Assembly (NCBI RefSeq): GCF_032598785.1
Contig: NZ_CP102984.1
From: Terrisporobacter petrolearius
GTDB lineage: Bacteria; Bacillota; Clostridia; Peptostreptococcales; Peptostreptococcaceae
Strand: one strand, 5' to 3'
Length of the DNA: 64,000 nucleotides
Shown here: piece by piece, positions 34,807 through 44,566 of the stretch
How positions within the stretch are numbered: position 1 is the stretch's first letter
Layout of the letters: every line of letters starts with the position of its first letter
Translations under genes and position numbers: made by a program
Notes under the pieces: model-generated
Databases searched by the model: none
Seen by the model: only the letters and a program-made list of their open reading frames with translations
What the model was told of the DNA's origin: nothing

Positions 34807-37203
34807 ATGATTAAAATTTTAAATTCTTTATGTTATGCTATTATAGCAATGAACGAAGACAAACAGATTCTATTTGTAAATAAGTTTCTTTTAGACTTAT
34901 TAGGTGTTAATGAAGGGGATGTAATTGGTAAAAATGTATTTGAAATAATTTCTATTAGTAGTCAACCTATAGATGATCTTATTGATACTGTTTCACAAAA
35001 TAATAGGTTTCTTTTTTGCGTAAAAACAAGAAAGAATCATCTTCAATCATTGTGGGGTAAAATTGTTGAAGATGATTTTAATGGAGAAAATGCTTATTTT
35101 ATAATAGGCAAAAAACAATCTGAAAAACAATATAATAAAAAAGATCTAGAAGACCTATTAGATGTTATACAAACAGAGTGTTGTATTAAAAACATCAAAG
35201 GAGAATATATATATGTGAATCAACAATTTGCTAATAATTTAGGTTGCAAAAAAAGTGAAATTATTGGAAAAACAAATCGAGATTTTTTCTGCAAAGAAGA
35301 TTGGGCTTATATGGAAAAAAAAGAAAAAATGGTTATAGATAAGAAAAAAGTAATTAATAATGAAAATGTATATCTTAATACAAATGAAAAAAAATGGTAT
35401 AGCAATACCTTAGGACCTATATTTGATGAAGATAATAATGTAAAATATATTGCAAGTTGCAAACTAGATATAACTCTTACAAAATTTTTAAATGATACAC
35501 TACAAATTGCTCTTAATCAAATAACTCAAATTAGTAGTGATATAAGTATATTTGATATGGATAAAGAGTACAGGTCACTAATTCAATATACTATAGAAAA
35601 ATTAATGAATTTCTCAAAATCTGATGGTATTTCAGTTATATATTTTGATAAAAAAACTTCTAAGTTAAAAGTAATCGCTCAAAGCGGAGAAGTAATTGAA
35701 TCATTTAAAGACGAAGATTCTGGTAGAGAGTTATATGAACTTATATATAAATATGGTGAAGGAATGATACACTTAGATAAACTAAGATACAATAATGATT
35801 TAGACTTGATAAATGAAAATTATATACCAGGTAAATTCTCAGCAATAGGTATTTATAATATGACTCTTGATAAAGATTATTCTGGTTTCATTATGTTAAC
35901 ATACAAAAAAGGACATGAAGATAGATGTATTCCCATAAATTATTTTAAAACCATATGCTCCTATATCTCAACAAACATAAATAACTGGAAAAAATGCAAA
36001 GATATTAAGGATGAGAGATCAAAAGTTGAAAAAATAAATAATTCTTTAATGCAATTTATAGACGTATCAGAAGATATGATTGCAACATGGAATTTAGATG
36101 GAAGTCCTATTTATAACAATTATCAAATTCTCAATATCTTAGGCTATGATACTATAAAAAATATGGATTTTTTTGACTTATTGCATCTTGATGATAGAGA
36201 ACAAGTATATAATTTAATGTTTAATGAAGATCATGATTTTGGTTCTGTTACAAGTAGATTTAGATGTGGCAACAATACATATAAATGGATTGATTGGAGT
36301 TTTAAAATTTTAAAAGAAGAAAATATGTTTTTTTCAACAGGTAGAGATGTGAGTGAAAGAATCGCCAATGAAAAAAGAAAGTTATTACTTCAAAAGGCTA
36401 AGTGTATAGAAGAAATAAAGGATGAATTTTTATCAAATATAACTCACGAGTTTAGAACACCAATAAATATTATTATGTCAACTATTCAACTTATTAGTAC
36501 AAGCTTAGAAAATAACACTTATAAACTAGGTAATTTGCATGAACATATAAAATATCTAAAAAGAAATTCAAATAGGCTACTTAGATTAGTTAATAATTTA
36601 ATAGATATTACATATATAAAAAATGGGTATCACGAATTAAATCTACAAAACTACAATATAGTCGAATTAGTGGAAAATGTCTGTAATGCAGTGGTTGCAA
36701 ATGAAGAAAATGATGATATCAATATTATTTTTGATACAGACTGTGAAGAAATAAATATGGCCTGTGATGCAGATGAAATTGAAAGAATTCTTTTAAATCT
36801 TTTATCTAATGCAATAAAATATAGTTTTACTAACGATCCAATTATAGTTAGTATAAAGTCTAATATGAGTAATGTTAAAATATCTGTAAAGGATCATGGT
36901 ATTGGTATTCCAAAAGATTATTTAGACAGAGTCTTTGATAAGCTAACTAGAGTAGACAATAATTTGACAAGACATAATGAAGGAAGTGGAATAGGCCTTG
37001 CCATTGTTAAATCTTTAGTCAATTTACATGAGGGAGAGATTGAAGTTGAAAGTGAGTTAGGAAAAGGATCTAATTTTATAATTACGTTACCAATTAGTTT
37101 AGTCACTGAAGAAAGTATAAACGTGAGAAAAATATCCGATTGCAAAAATAAAATTGAAAAATGTGCTATGGAATTTTCAGATATTTATGAGTATAATTGC
37201 TGA
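34807..37203 (+). CDS. Multi-PAS sensor histidine kinase, cytoplasmic
   Basis: 798 residues from ATG 34807, behind AAAGGGGAAAG. No membrane segment is seen. PAS-like units lie at about residues 1-60 (AIIAMNEDKQILFVNKFLLD), 115-225 (CCIKNIKGEYIYVNQQFANN) and 420-530 (DMIATWNLDGSPIYNNYQIL), with a GAF-like region between. The H-box is NITHEFRTPINII (about 550), followed by NLLSNAIKYSF, DHGIGIP and GSGIGLAIVKS. The kinase core is very similar to that of the partial kinase at the window start. There is no adjacent response regulator, so it is orphan; feeding Spo0A is a reasonable inference in Clostridia. Confidence 0.88.
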   Translation: MIKILNSLCYAIIAMNEDKQILFVNKFLLDLLGVNEGDVIGKNVFEIISISSQPIDDLIDTVSQNNRFLFCVKTRKNHLQSLWGKIVEDDFNGENAYFIIGKKQSEKQYNKKDLEDLLDVIQTECCIKNIKGEYIYVNQQFANNLGCKKSEIIGKTNRDFFCKEDWAYMEKKEKMVIDKKKVINNENVYLNTNEKKWYSNTLGPIFDEDNNVKYIASCKLDITLTKFLNDTLQIALNQITQISSDISIFDMDKEYRSLIQYTIEKLMNFSKSDGISVIYFDKKTSKLKVIAQSGEVIESFKDEDSGRELYELIYKYGEGMIHLDKLRYNNDLDLINENYIPGKFSAIGIYNMTLDKDYSGFIMLTYKKGHEDRCIPINYFKTICSYISTNINNWKKCKDIKDERSKVEKINNSLMQFIDVSEDMIATWNLDGSPIYNNYQILNILGYDTIKNMDFFDLLHLDDREQVYNLMFNEDHDFGSVTSRFRCGNNTYKWIDWSFKILKEENMFFSTGRDVSERIANEKRKLLLQKAKCIEEIKDEFLSNITHEFRTPINIIMSTIQLISTSLENNTYKLGNLHEHIKYLKRNSNRLLRLVNNLIDITYIKNGYHELNLQNYNIVELVENVCNAVVANEENDDINIIFDTDCEEINMACDADEIERILLNLLSNAIKYSFTNDPIIVSIKSNMSNVKISVKDHGIGIPKDYLDRVFDKLTRVDNNLTRHNEGSGIGLAIVKSLVNLHEGEIEVESELGKGSNFIITLPISLVTEESINVRKISDCKNKIEKCAMEFSDIYEYNC

Positions 37204-37254
37204 TAATTATAACTATATGTTAAAATAAAGAAAATTCTTTTAAGAAGAGACAAC

Positions 37255-37557
37255 ATGGGAGAAATGAATATACTTATAACAAATGAAGCAAAAAGAGAAC
37301 TGGATAAACTTTTAGCTAATAGTGATAAAACTTGTATAAGAGTTCTTACTAAATGTATAACAATGACAAGTGATGCAAAAGTTGATTTAGAACTTGATAG
37401 CCCAAGTGATGATGATAACTTATATGATGTGGATGGATATAAAATAATTATAAATAAAGTACTTGATTCCCAAATGAATTATATTACAATTTCATTTGGT
37501 GGTCTTTTAAGTCGCGGATGTTTCTGTGTTGATGCAGATTTCAATTTTTATTATTAA
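37255..37557 (+). CDS. HesB/IscA-like small protein with altered cysteines
   Basis: 100 residues with the HesB/IscA-type layout: ITNEAKRELDKLLANSDKT and GYKIIINKVLDSQMNYITIS, ending GGLLSRGCFCVDADFNFYY. True IscA has a GC-x-C-G C-terminus plus an upstream Cys; here the only late cysteines are in GCFC and the following Gly is missing. Cluster or metal binding is therefore uncertain. AAGAAGAG precedes the ATG at 37255. Monocistronic. Confidence 0.6.
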   Translation: MGEMNILITNEAKRELDKLLANSDKTCIRVLTKCITMTSDAKVDLELDSPSDDDNLYDVDGYKIIINKVLDSQMNYITISFGGLLSRGCFCVDADFNFYY

Positions 37558-37561
37558 TTTG

Positions 37562-37609
37562 AAAAGTATAAAAGTTTAAGGTCAACATCTTAGATTTTTA
37601 TACTTTTTT
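37562..37609 (+). terminator. Terminator after the HesB-like gene
   Basis: AAAAGTATAAAA pairs with TTTTATACTTTT across a 22-base loop; T-run at the end. Confidence 0.7.
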
Positions 37610-37748
37610 ATTTACAAAATTTTAATCCTATCTAATTAATAATGTCTTCAGATTATAAATTTACAAAGTCTTTACTTAGTAAGCTATAATATTAATATAG
37701 TTTTAAATAAGACAAAATTAAAAACAAATTACTAACAGGAGAGTGTTT

Positions 37749-39104
37749 ATGAATTCCAAAGATATACAATTTGAAAAAATGACTAAAACACCCATACCCA
37801 AATTAGTTTCTTCTTTAGCAGTACCTACTATTATTAGTATGCTAATAACATCCCTCTATAATATGGCGGATACATATTTCGTTTCTCAGCTGGGAACAAG
37901 TGCTTCTGCAGCTACAGGTATTGTATTTTCTTTAATGGCAATTATACAAGCTGTTGCTTTTGCCATAGGCATAGGCTCTGGAAGTACAATTTCTAGAAAA
38001 CTTGGTCAACAAAACAATGAATATGCTGATGTTTTAGGTTCTTCTGGTTTTATTACTTCCTTAATATTTGGATTTGCTTTATTAATATTTGGGAATATAT
38101 TTATAGAACCACTGATGATTTTATTAGGGTCAACAGAAACAATTCTTCCATATGCTGTAAGTTATGCAAAATACATACTATTTGCAGCTCCTTTTATGAC
38201 AGCCTCTTTTGCTTTAAATAATATGTTAAGAGCTGAGGGGAAAGCTAATTTTGCAATGGTAGGTATAGGAATTGGAGGTATTATAAATATAATTTTAGAT
38301 CCTCTATTTATATTTTACTTTAATTTAGGCATTAGTGGTGCTGCCATAGCCACAGCTACAAGCCAATTTTTAAGTTTTATCATATTGTTTTCCTATTACT
38401 TGAAAGGAAAAACAATAGTTAAGTTTTCCATAAAAAAAGTATCAAAAGAATTAAAAATATACTTAACAATATTTAAAAATGGAATGCCTAGTTTCTTTAG
38501 ACAAGGATTAGCTAGTGTGGCCACAGTAGCACTAAATTTTAATGCAGCTAATTATGGAGATTCAGCTGTAGCTGCCATGTCCATTGTTGGAAGGGTATTT
38601 ATGTTAATATTTTGTGTTGTAGTAGGTTATGGTCAAGGTTATCAACCTGTAGTTGGATACAATTATGGTGCAAAAAACTTCACTAGAGTTAAAGAATCTT
38701 TCTTGTTTACTTTAAAAATAGGAACAACAATAATGACAGTTTTAGCTTTTATGGGATATATATTATCACCACAAACAATGTCATGGTTTATTTCAGATTC
38801 GTCTGTTATTGAAATAGGAACGAGAGCCTTACGATATCAATGCTTAGTAATGCCACTAATGGCCTTAGGTGTTATTTCAAATATGACATTTCAAGCAGTT
38901 GGTAAATCTTTTCATGCAACTTTTTTAACGTCTTGTCGTCAAGGAATATTCTTTCTTCCACTAATTATAATTTTACCTAAAATACTCTATTTAAAAGGAG
39001 TAGAAATTACACAACCAATTTCAGATATACTCACTTTTATTATAAGTATTCCTTTTATATATAAATTTTTTAAAAACTTAAATATAAATACTGATGTACA
39101 ATAA
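37749..39104 (+). CDS. MATE-family efflux transporter
   Basis: 451 residues, about twelve membrane helices in two pseudo-repeats, starting MNSKDIQFEKMTKTPIPKLV. The segments PTIISMLITSLYNMADTYFV and VGYGQGYQPVVGYNYGA are characteristic of the bacterial MATE subgroup (MepA-like). It exports cationic drugs or metabolites with Na+ or H+. ATG 37749 has GGAG eight bases upstream; GTG 37743 is too close to that site. Confidence 0.92.
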   Translation: MNSKDIQFEKMTKTPIPKLVSSLAVPTIISMLITSLYNMADTYFVSQLGTSASAATGIVFSLMAIIQAVAFAIGIGSGSTISRKLGQQNNEYADVLGSSGFITSLIFGFALLIFGNIFIEPLMILLGSTETILPYAVSYAKYILFAAPFMTASFALNNMLRAEGKANFAMVGIGIGGIINIILDPLFIFYFNLGISGAAIATATSQFLSFIILFSYYLKGKTIVKFSIKKVSKELKIYLTIFKNGMPSFFRQGLASVATVALNFNAANYGDSAVAAMSIVGRVFMLIFCVVVGYGQGYQPVVGYNYGAKNFTRVKESFLFTLKIGTTIMTVLAFMGYILSPQTMSWFISDSSVIEIGTRALRYQCLVMPLMALGVISNMTFQAVGKSFHATFLTSCRQGIFFLPLIIILPKILYLKGVEITQPISDILTFIISIPFIYKFFKNLNINTDVQ

Positions 39105-39146
39105 TATGTTATAATATTTTTACTTAAATAATATTGGAGGTAAATT

Positions 39147-39356
39147 ATGGACAAAAAACAATATGTGTGCCCAAAATGTGGAAATCAAACTTTTGAATCT
39201 GATCAGTTTCAGGCTACAGGAGGAAATTTTGCAAAAATATTTGATGTACAAAACAAAAAGTTTGTAACTATAAGTTGTAAAAAATGTGGATTTACAGAAC
39301 TTTACAAAGGAACATCTTCTGATGGTTGGAATATATTAGACTTTTTAATGGGATAA
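39147..39356 (+). CDS. Zinc-ribbon nucleic-acid-binding-like protein
   Basis: 69 residues with two CxxC knuckles (YVCPKCGNQTF and SCKKCGFTELY) framing a short beta sheet, as in the DUF2082-type zinc ribbons. The end (SDGWNILDFLMG) is typical of that family. GGAGG precedes the ATG. It may be co-transcribed with the SASP gene 27 bases downstream. Function unknown. Confidence 0.8.
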   Translation: MDKKQYVCPKCGNQTFESDQFQATGGNFAKIFDVQNKKFVTISCKKCGFTELYKGTSSDGWNILDFLMG

Positions 39357-39382
39357 TATATTAAAAACTTTAGGAGGTTTTT

Positions 39383-39589
39383 ATGTCAAAACCAGTTGAT
39401 CAAAATGCTAAATTAGCATTAAATCAAATGAAAATGGAGATTTCTCAAGAATTATTAAATGATTCTAATATAAAAAATAATTCCAATCCAATTGATAGCA
39501 TAGGCTTAAGTGGTCGAGTAGGAGGCCAAATGAGCAAGAAGCTAGTTGAAATGGGTGAAAGAGAATTATTAAAAAGATATAATAAATAA
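39383..39589 (+). CDS. Alpha/beta-type small acid-soluble spore protein
   Basis: 68 residues. AKLALNQMKMEISQELLND contains the germination-protease recognition region (MEIS-E), and LSGRVGGQMSKKLVEMGE matches the second DNA-binding helix of alpha/beta SASPs. The first half is somewhat divergent, with an Asn-rich insert (NIKNNSNP). It coats and protects spore DNA and is expected to be made in the forespore under sigma-G. AGGAGG precedes the ATG. Confidence 0.9.
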   Translation: MSKPVDQNAKLALNQMKMEISQELLNDSNIKNNSNPIDSIGLSGRVGGQMSKKLVEMGERELLKRYNK

Positions 39590-39590
39590 G

Positions 39591-39617
39591 AAAAGACTGC
39601 TTGAAAGCAGTCTTTTT
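39591..39617 (+). terminator. Terminator after the SASP gene
   Basis: AAAAGACTGCTT, GA, AAGCAGTCTTTTT. Confidence 0.9.
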
Positions 39618-39703
39618 CCTTATATTGTAATAAAATATTATATTGTAGTATAATAATTAATAGTTAAAAATTATAAAAGAAATATATTATAGGAGAGAGT
39701 AAA

Positions 39704-40540
39704 ATGTCAAATATGATAAGTGCAAAGTGGTTAAAAGAAAATTTAAACAATGACAAATTAGTTATAGTAGATTGTAGATTTTCACTAATGGATAAAGAAT
39801 ATGGAAAAAGAAGTTATGACGAGTCTCATATTAAAAATGCTGTGAGAGTAGATATTGAAACTGAATTATCTGCGCCTGTAAAAGAGCACGGTGGAAGACA
39901 TCCACTTCCAAGTGTAAAAGATTTAAAAGCAACTTTTGAAGACAAAGGAATAAATAATGATTCCATAGTAGTAGCTTATGATGAAGGTGACTTAGCGGGG
40001 CCTGCAAGACTTTGGTGGATACTAAAATACTTAGGACATGATGAAGTTTATGTATTAAATGGTGGAATAAAAGCATTTGAGGAAATTGGTGGGGAAGTAA
40101 CTAGTGAATATACTTCAGTAAAAAAAGGGAACTTTGATATAAATGTAAATGAAAATATGAGAGTCAATATGGAGTATGTAAAAGAAAGACTACATAAAGA
40201 TAATATTGTTATAGTAGATTGTAGAGAAAAGGGAAGATACAATGGTGAATTTGAACCAGTAGATAAAAAAGCTGGTCATATTCCAAGTGCTCATAATTAT
40301 TTCTGGATGAATATTTTAAACAATCAAGATGATGAATTAACTATGAAAAGTAAGGAAGAATTAAAAGAACTTTTCAGCAAATTAAACAATTACGATGAAG
40401 TAATAATTTACTGCGGATCTGGTATAACTGCAAGTCCTGTTAGTTTAGCTCTTAGCGAAGCTGATATTGATCATAAACTATATTCAGGAAGTTTTAGTGA
40501 CTGGGTAAGCTACGAAGAAAATAAAGTAGATACTATATAA
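39704..40540 (+). CDS. Two-domain rhodanese sulfurtransferase
   Basis: 278 residues with two rhodanese domains. The first (VIVDCRFSLMDKEYGKRSYD) is the inactive type. The second carries the persulfide Cys in YCGSGITASPVSL. It is a thiosulfate or 3-mercaptopyruvate sulfurtransferase; the CGSGxT loop favours the former/TST-MST group without deciding. It lies 60 bases before a siroheme reductase, consistent with sulfur metabolism. Confidence 0.9.
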   Translation: MSNMISAKWLKENLNNDKLVIVDCRFSLMDKEYGKRSYDESHIKNAVRVDIETELSAPVKEHGGRHPLPSVKDLKATFEDKGINNDSIVVAYDEGDLAGPARLWWILKYLGHDEVYVLNGGIKAFEEIGGEVTSEYTSVKKGNFDINVNENMRVNMEYVKERLHKDNIVIVDCREKGRYNGEFEPVDKKAGHIPSAHNYFWMNILNNQDDELTMKSKEELKELFSKLNNYDEVIIYCGSGITASPVSLALSEADIDHKLYSGSFSDWVSYEENKVDTI

Positions 40541-40605
40541 AATAAATAGATTTATCACTTTTGTAAACAATATAATAGAAATATATTTTTACAGAGGTGA
40601 TAACT

Positions 40606-42180
40606 ATGCACAATCTAGAAAAAACTAAAGAAATATTTCTCAGTGAGATACCTAATTTTAAAGAGCAATGTTTAAAACTTTTAAGTGGCAATCTTACTAA
40701 GATGGATTATAAAGGAATTTCAGGTGGATATGGAGTATATGCTCAAAGAGATCAAAAATCCTTTATGATAAGACTTAGATTTTCAAGTGGGGTTGTAACT
40801 ATATCTCAACTACATAAGGTATATGAATTTGCAAAACAATATAATCTTGATGGTATACACTTTACAACTAGACAAGCAGTTCAACTACATGATTTAGATG
40901 TAGATGGAATTTGCAACATTATGGAAGAAGCCATAAAAAATAATATATTCACTCGCGGTAGTGGAGGCAACTTTCCAAGAAACGTTGGATTATCACCACT
41001 TTCAGGAGTGGATCCAGAAGAAGCATTTGATGTTGCACCTTATGCAGTAGCAACAGACAATCACTTTATGAGTAAAATCACTACTTATCATTTACCAAGA
41101 AAACTTAAAGTTTCTTATTCATCTTGTCCAATGGACGCTGCACATACTACAGTACAAGATTTAGGATTTTTAGCTATAACAAAAGATAATAAACCATACT
41201 TCAAAGTTTTTGTTGGTGGAGGTCTTGGTAAAAATCCAAATGCTGGTCTAGAATTAGATGAACTAATTGAACCAAAAGATGTATTGTATTATGTTGAAGG
41301 TTTAACTAAACTATTTATGGATGAAGGAGATTATTCCAACAAGCATAAAGCAAGAGTTAGATATATGGTTTATAAACTTGGAGAAGAAGAATTTATTAAA
41401 AAACTCAAAGATTATGTATCTAAAGAAAAAGAAAACAACAACCTTAAGATTCAATTAGAAGATATAGAATATCCTACTGATGGTGGAGTAGAAACAAATG
41501 TTAAAGACTGTAGATTATTTCCACAAAAACAAAAGGGATACTATAGTGTCTATATTCATCCAATTGGAGGACAATTAAAACTTGATGATTTAAATAAATT
41601 ATTAAATACTTTAGATAGTTGTAAACATGCATCAATTAGGCTTGCTATGACAGAAGGTATATTTATTATAAATCTTGACGCAAAAGAAGCAGAGAATTTA
41701 CTACGAATTAGTAAAGCATTTAGTGGATGCACTAGTATAGAAAAGAGCATTTCATGTATTGGTGTTCCAAGATGTCAAATGGGTATTGAAAACAGTCAAA
41801 AGATGTTACATGAAATTATTGACTACTTTAAAGAAAATTCTAAAGAAGATAACACTATACTTAATGCTATACCAAGAATATATATATCAGGTTGTATGAA
41901 CTCTTGTGGTGTACATCAAATAGGTGCCATAGGACTTACTGGTAAAAAGAAAAAAGTTGATGGTCAAATGTGTGATGCCTTTGAATTGTTTGTAGATGGT
42001 GATTTTGAATATAAAAAAACAAGACTAGGTAAATCATTAGGGGATTTTAAAGCAAATGAAATTCCAAAAATGTTATTTGAAATTGGAGAAAAAGTAGCAA
42101 ATAGCGAAATGGACTTTTACACATATTACGCAGCAAATGAAAAGGAAATAGAAAAAATAACTTCTAAATACAATATTTAA
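40606..42180 (+). CDS. Siroheme-dependent sulfite/nitrite reductase
   Basis: 524 residues from ATG 40606, behind GAGGTG. It is a ferredoxin-type assimilatory reductase with the siroheme/4Fe-4S motif split as CIGVPRC (C-x5-C, about residue 384) and CMNSC (C-x3-C, about 430), plus the substrate-side Arg/Lys region FTTRQAVQLHDL and a GSGGNFPRNVG loop. The six-electron substrate, sulfite or nitrite, cannot be told from sequence alone. The rhodanese neighbour leans towards sulfur. Confidence 0.9.
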   Translation: MHNLEKTKEIFLSEIPNFKEQCLKLLSGNLTKMDYKGISGGYGVYAQRDQKSFMIRLRFSSGVVTISQLHKVYEFAKQYNLDGIHFTTRQAVQLHDLDVDGICNIMEEAIKNNIFTRGSGGNFPRNVGLSPLSGVDPEEAFDVAPYAVATDNHFMSKITTYHLPRKLKVSYSSCPMDAAHTTVQDLGFLAITKDNKPYFKVFVGGGLGKNPNAGLELDELIEPKDVLYYVEGLTKLFMDEGDYSNKHKARVRYMVYKLGEEEFIKKLKDYVSKEKENNNLKIQLEDIEYPTDGGVETNVKDCRLFPQKQKGYYSVYIHPIGGQLKLDDLNKLLNTLDSCKHASIRLAMTEGIFIINLDAKEAENLLRISKAFSGCTSIEKSISCIGVPRCQMGIENSQKMLHEIIDYFKENSKEDNTILNAIPRIYISGCMNSCGVHQIGAIGLTGKKKKVDGQMCDAFELFVDGDFEYKKTRLGKSLGDFKANEIPKMLFEIGEKVANSEMDFYTYYAANEKEIEKITSKYNI

Positions 42181-42184
42181 TCTG

Positions 42185-42218
42185 AAAAACTGGTACATAA
42201 CTTGTATCAGTTTTTTTT
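42185..42218 (+). terminator. Terminator after the siroheme reductase
   Basis: AAAAACTGGTACA and TTGTATCAGTTTTTTTT (one G-U) with a long T-run. Confidence 0.85.
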
Positions 42219-42301
42219 CGATTTTCTAAATTTAATTAAGTATAAAGTGCATAATATAAATATAAATTAAAAATATAATATTATGATGAGAGAGGATGAA
42301 A

Positions 42302-43792
42302 ATGAATAAACATACAATAATTATAGGAGGGGGAATAGGAGGATTATGCAGTGGAATAAGACTTTTACATAAAGGCCATAAAGTAACTTTATTGGAAAAA
42401 AACAAAAAAATTGGTGGTAAAGTAAATATACTAGAAAGTAATAATTTTAAATTTGATATGACTGCATCTATTATAATGACTCCTAAAAATTATACAGATT
42501 TATTTAAAGATGTGGGAAAAAATTATGAAGACTACTTTAAAATATATAAATTAGATCCTATTTATAAAGTATATTATGATGATAAAACAAGTTGTAATTT
42601 TTATAGTGATACTAATAAAATGATTGATCAACTAGAAAGTTTACAAAAAGGATTATCCACAAATTTTTACAATTTTTTAGCAAAATCTTATGAAAAATAC
42701 TTTATTAGCAAAGACAAGATACTTAATCAGCCTATGATAAATCTAAAAGAAATTATTAATTTTTCATTTATAAAAAATATGTGCAAAATTAACCCTATGT
42801 TATCAACCAATAATTATCTTAATAAGCTAATATATAACGAAAAGTTGAAAAATTATTTAATATTTACATCCATGTACATAGGTGTAAATCCTTACACAAA
42901 TTCAAATATTTATACCTTAATACCAACCATATCTCACTTATATGGTATTTGGTATATAGAGGGAGGATTATATTCATACATAAAGGCTTTAGAGAAGCTG
43001 TTTATAGAACTTGGAGGGAAAATAACAACAAGCTGCGAAGTTAAAAGTATAGTAATAGAAAAGAATGAAGTAAAAGGCGTAAAAACAAAAGATAAAATAT
43101 TAAATTGTGATTTAATAATTTGTAATGCAGATTATCCCTATGCAATTAAAAATTTAATAAATGATGAATTTTTAGATAACAAATACTCGAAAAAAAAATT
43201 AAACAATATTGATTACTCTTGTTCTGTTTTTGTATTATATTTAGGATTAGATAAAATTTATCATAATTTAAATGTTCATAATATTTATATAAGTAAAGAT
43301 TTTAAAAACAGTATAGAAGGACCTTTTAAGGGGTATATTCCCAGTGACCCTTCGTTATATATCTATTATCCTGGTGCAGTTGATGAGTCTTTTAAAGTTA
43401 ATAATCACTCTTCTATGAATATTATGATTCGTGTGCCTAATTTGTCATTTAGTAATATTAATTACAATAATAATCAAATTGAAACATTAAAAAAATATAT
43501 TATTAATAATCTAAAAAACATTAAAGGATTAGAAAATATAGAAAATCATATTATTTATGAAAACTATTTAACTCCTTTAGATCTTAATGGTAAATACAAT
43601 TTATACTATGGTAATGCATTTGGCATAAGCCACAAAATAAGTCAAAGTGCATATTTTAGACCTCATCTTAAATCAAAAAAAGTCAAAGGTTTATATTTTA
43701 TAGGTTCTTCAACACATCCTGGCAACGGTGCCTCGGTAGTTATAGATGGTAGTAAAGTATTATGCAAAATTATTGAAAACAATAAAAAATAA
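42302..43792 (+). CDS. Phytoene-desaturase-like FAD oxidoreductase
   Basis: 496 residues from ATG 42302, six bases after GAGAGG. N-terminal dinucleotide fold HTIIIGGGIGGLCSGIRLL with the following Glu, then IGGKVNILESNNFKFDMTAS. The C-terminal CrtI signature is GLYFIGSSTHPGNGASVVIDG. It belongs to the CrtI/CrtN/RetH isomerase-desaturase family. No phytoene or squalene synthase is adjacent. The convergent neighbour is a variant cis-prenyltransferase, so an unusual isoprenoid substrate is possible, but that is inference. Confidence 0.85.
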   Translation: MNKHTIIIGGGIGGLCSGIRLLHKGHKVTLLEKNKKIGGKVNILESNNFKFDMTASIIMTPKNYTDLFKDVGKNYEDYFKIYKLDPIYKVYYDDKTSCNFYSDTNKMIDQLESLQKGLSTNFYNFLAKSYEKYFISKDKILNQPMINLKEIINFSFIKNMCKINPMLSTNNYLNKLIYNEKLKNYLIFTSMYIGVNPYTNSNIYTLIPTISHLYGIWYIEGGLYSYIKALEKLFIELGGKITTSCEVKSIVIEKNEVKGVKTKDKILNCDLIICNADYPYAIKNLINDEFLDNKYSKKKLNNIDYSCSVFVLYLGLDKIYHNLNVHNIYISKDFKNSIEGPFKGYIPSDPSLYIYYPGAVDESFKVNNHSSMNIMIRVPNLSFSNINYNNNQIETLKKYIINNLKNIKGLENIENHIIYENYLTPLDLNGKYNLYYGNAFGISHKISQSAYFRPHLKSKKVKGLYFIGSSTHPGNGASVVIDGSKVLCKIIENNKK

Positions 43793-43825
43793 GTGTTTTG
43801 CAAAACAGCAAAACACTTATTTTTT
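43791..43825. terminator. Bidirectional terminator between desaturase and prenyltransferase
   Basis: AAGTGTTTTGC and GCAAAACACTT, followed by ATTTTTT on the plus strand and a T-rich tail on the minus strand. Confidence 0.8.
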
Positions 43826-44468
43826 ATCCGCCAAGAGTAATATCTTGTTTATCATACCATTTTAAAGCATCATAAAAATCCTGTTCTTTAAAATCTGGCC
43901 ACATATTCTCTACAACATAAAAATCTGCATATACACATTGTATTGGTAAAAATCCGCTAAGTCTTCGTCTTCCACCCCAGCGAATAATCAAATCAATACG
44001 AGAGATTTCTCTAGATTTAAGATTATTCTCTACGTGTTTTCCAATGGGACAGGAATCTTTCTTATAGTTTAAGTCCCAACTCCAACCATAGTGAATTAAG
44101 AAGTTTACTTTTATTCCACCTTTTCCAAATTTTTTTCTTTCTTTTGTAAATGGTAAAAGCTGTGAAGGAAAAGTATCACTAAAAGTATCTCCTACAACTA
44201 AAATTTCGCAGTCTTCTTTTGTTAAAAGCATAACCGATTCAACACAAGCTTTTATAAAAGCTTCTTTTTGAATAGTAGGTCGCTTTGTATTGTCCACTGT
44301 ATAGCCATAGAAAGTAACTTCTTTAATATTTTCTCTTTGGCATAATTTAAAAAGCTGTAAACCTGGATTAACTCCATGATCATATCCTTTTTCTTTTGAT
44401 AAATTATTACTAACAGCCCAGCGTCGATTACCATCTGGGATAATTCCTATATGTGTTGGTATTCTCAT
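43824..44468 (-). CDS. Cis-prenyltransferase-like protein (UppS family), variant motifs
   Basis: 214 residues of the undecaprenyl-diphosphate synthase fold. The first motif reads PTHIGIIPDGNRRWA instead of HIA-IMDGNGRWA and keeps the catalytic Asp. The last reads DLIIRWGGRRRLSGFLPIQ, followed by YADFYV and WPDF, instead of RTSGE-RLSNFL-WQ. The changes around the diphosphate-binding region suggest a different chain length or product rather than the essential UppS. It is shorter than housekeeping UppS (about 250). The gene order rules out the usual uppS-cdsA operon. GAGGC lies upstream of the ATG. Confidence 0.8.
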   Translation of the reverse strand: MRIPTHIGIIPDGNRRWAVSNNLSKEKGYDHGVNPGLQLFKLCQRENIKEVTFYGYTVDNTKRPTIQKEAFIKACVESVMLLTKEDCEILVVGDTFSDTFPSQLLPFTKERKKFGKGGIKVNFLIHYGWSWDLNYKKDSCPIGKHVENNLKSREISRIDLIIRWGGRRRLSGFLPIQCVYADFYVVENMWPDFKEQDFYDALKWYDKQDITLGG

Positions 44469-44538
44469 AAGGCCTCCATATGTATTTAAGTTATTTATTT
44501 ATTCTTCCCCAAATAATAATAACTTAAACTTAAGACAG

Positions 44539-44566
44539 AAAAATCCCCATAAAGATGGGGATTTTT
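44539..44566. terminator. Terminator downstream of the leftward helical-protein gene
   Basis: AAAAATCCCCAT, AAAG, ATGGGGATTTTT; flanking A/T runs allow function on both strands. It lies between 44747 and the prenyltransferase start, so on the minus strand it ends the gene at 44747-45181. The remaining 170 bases of this gap show no gene. Confidence 0.8.
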
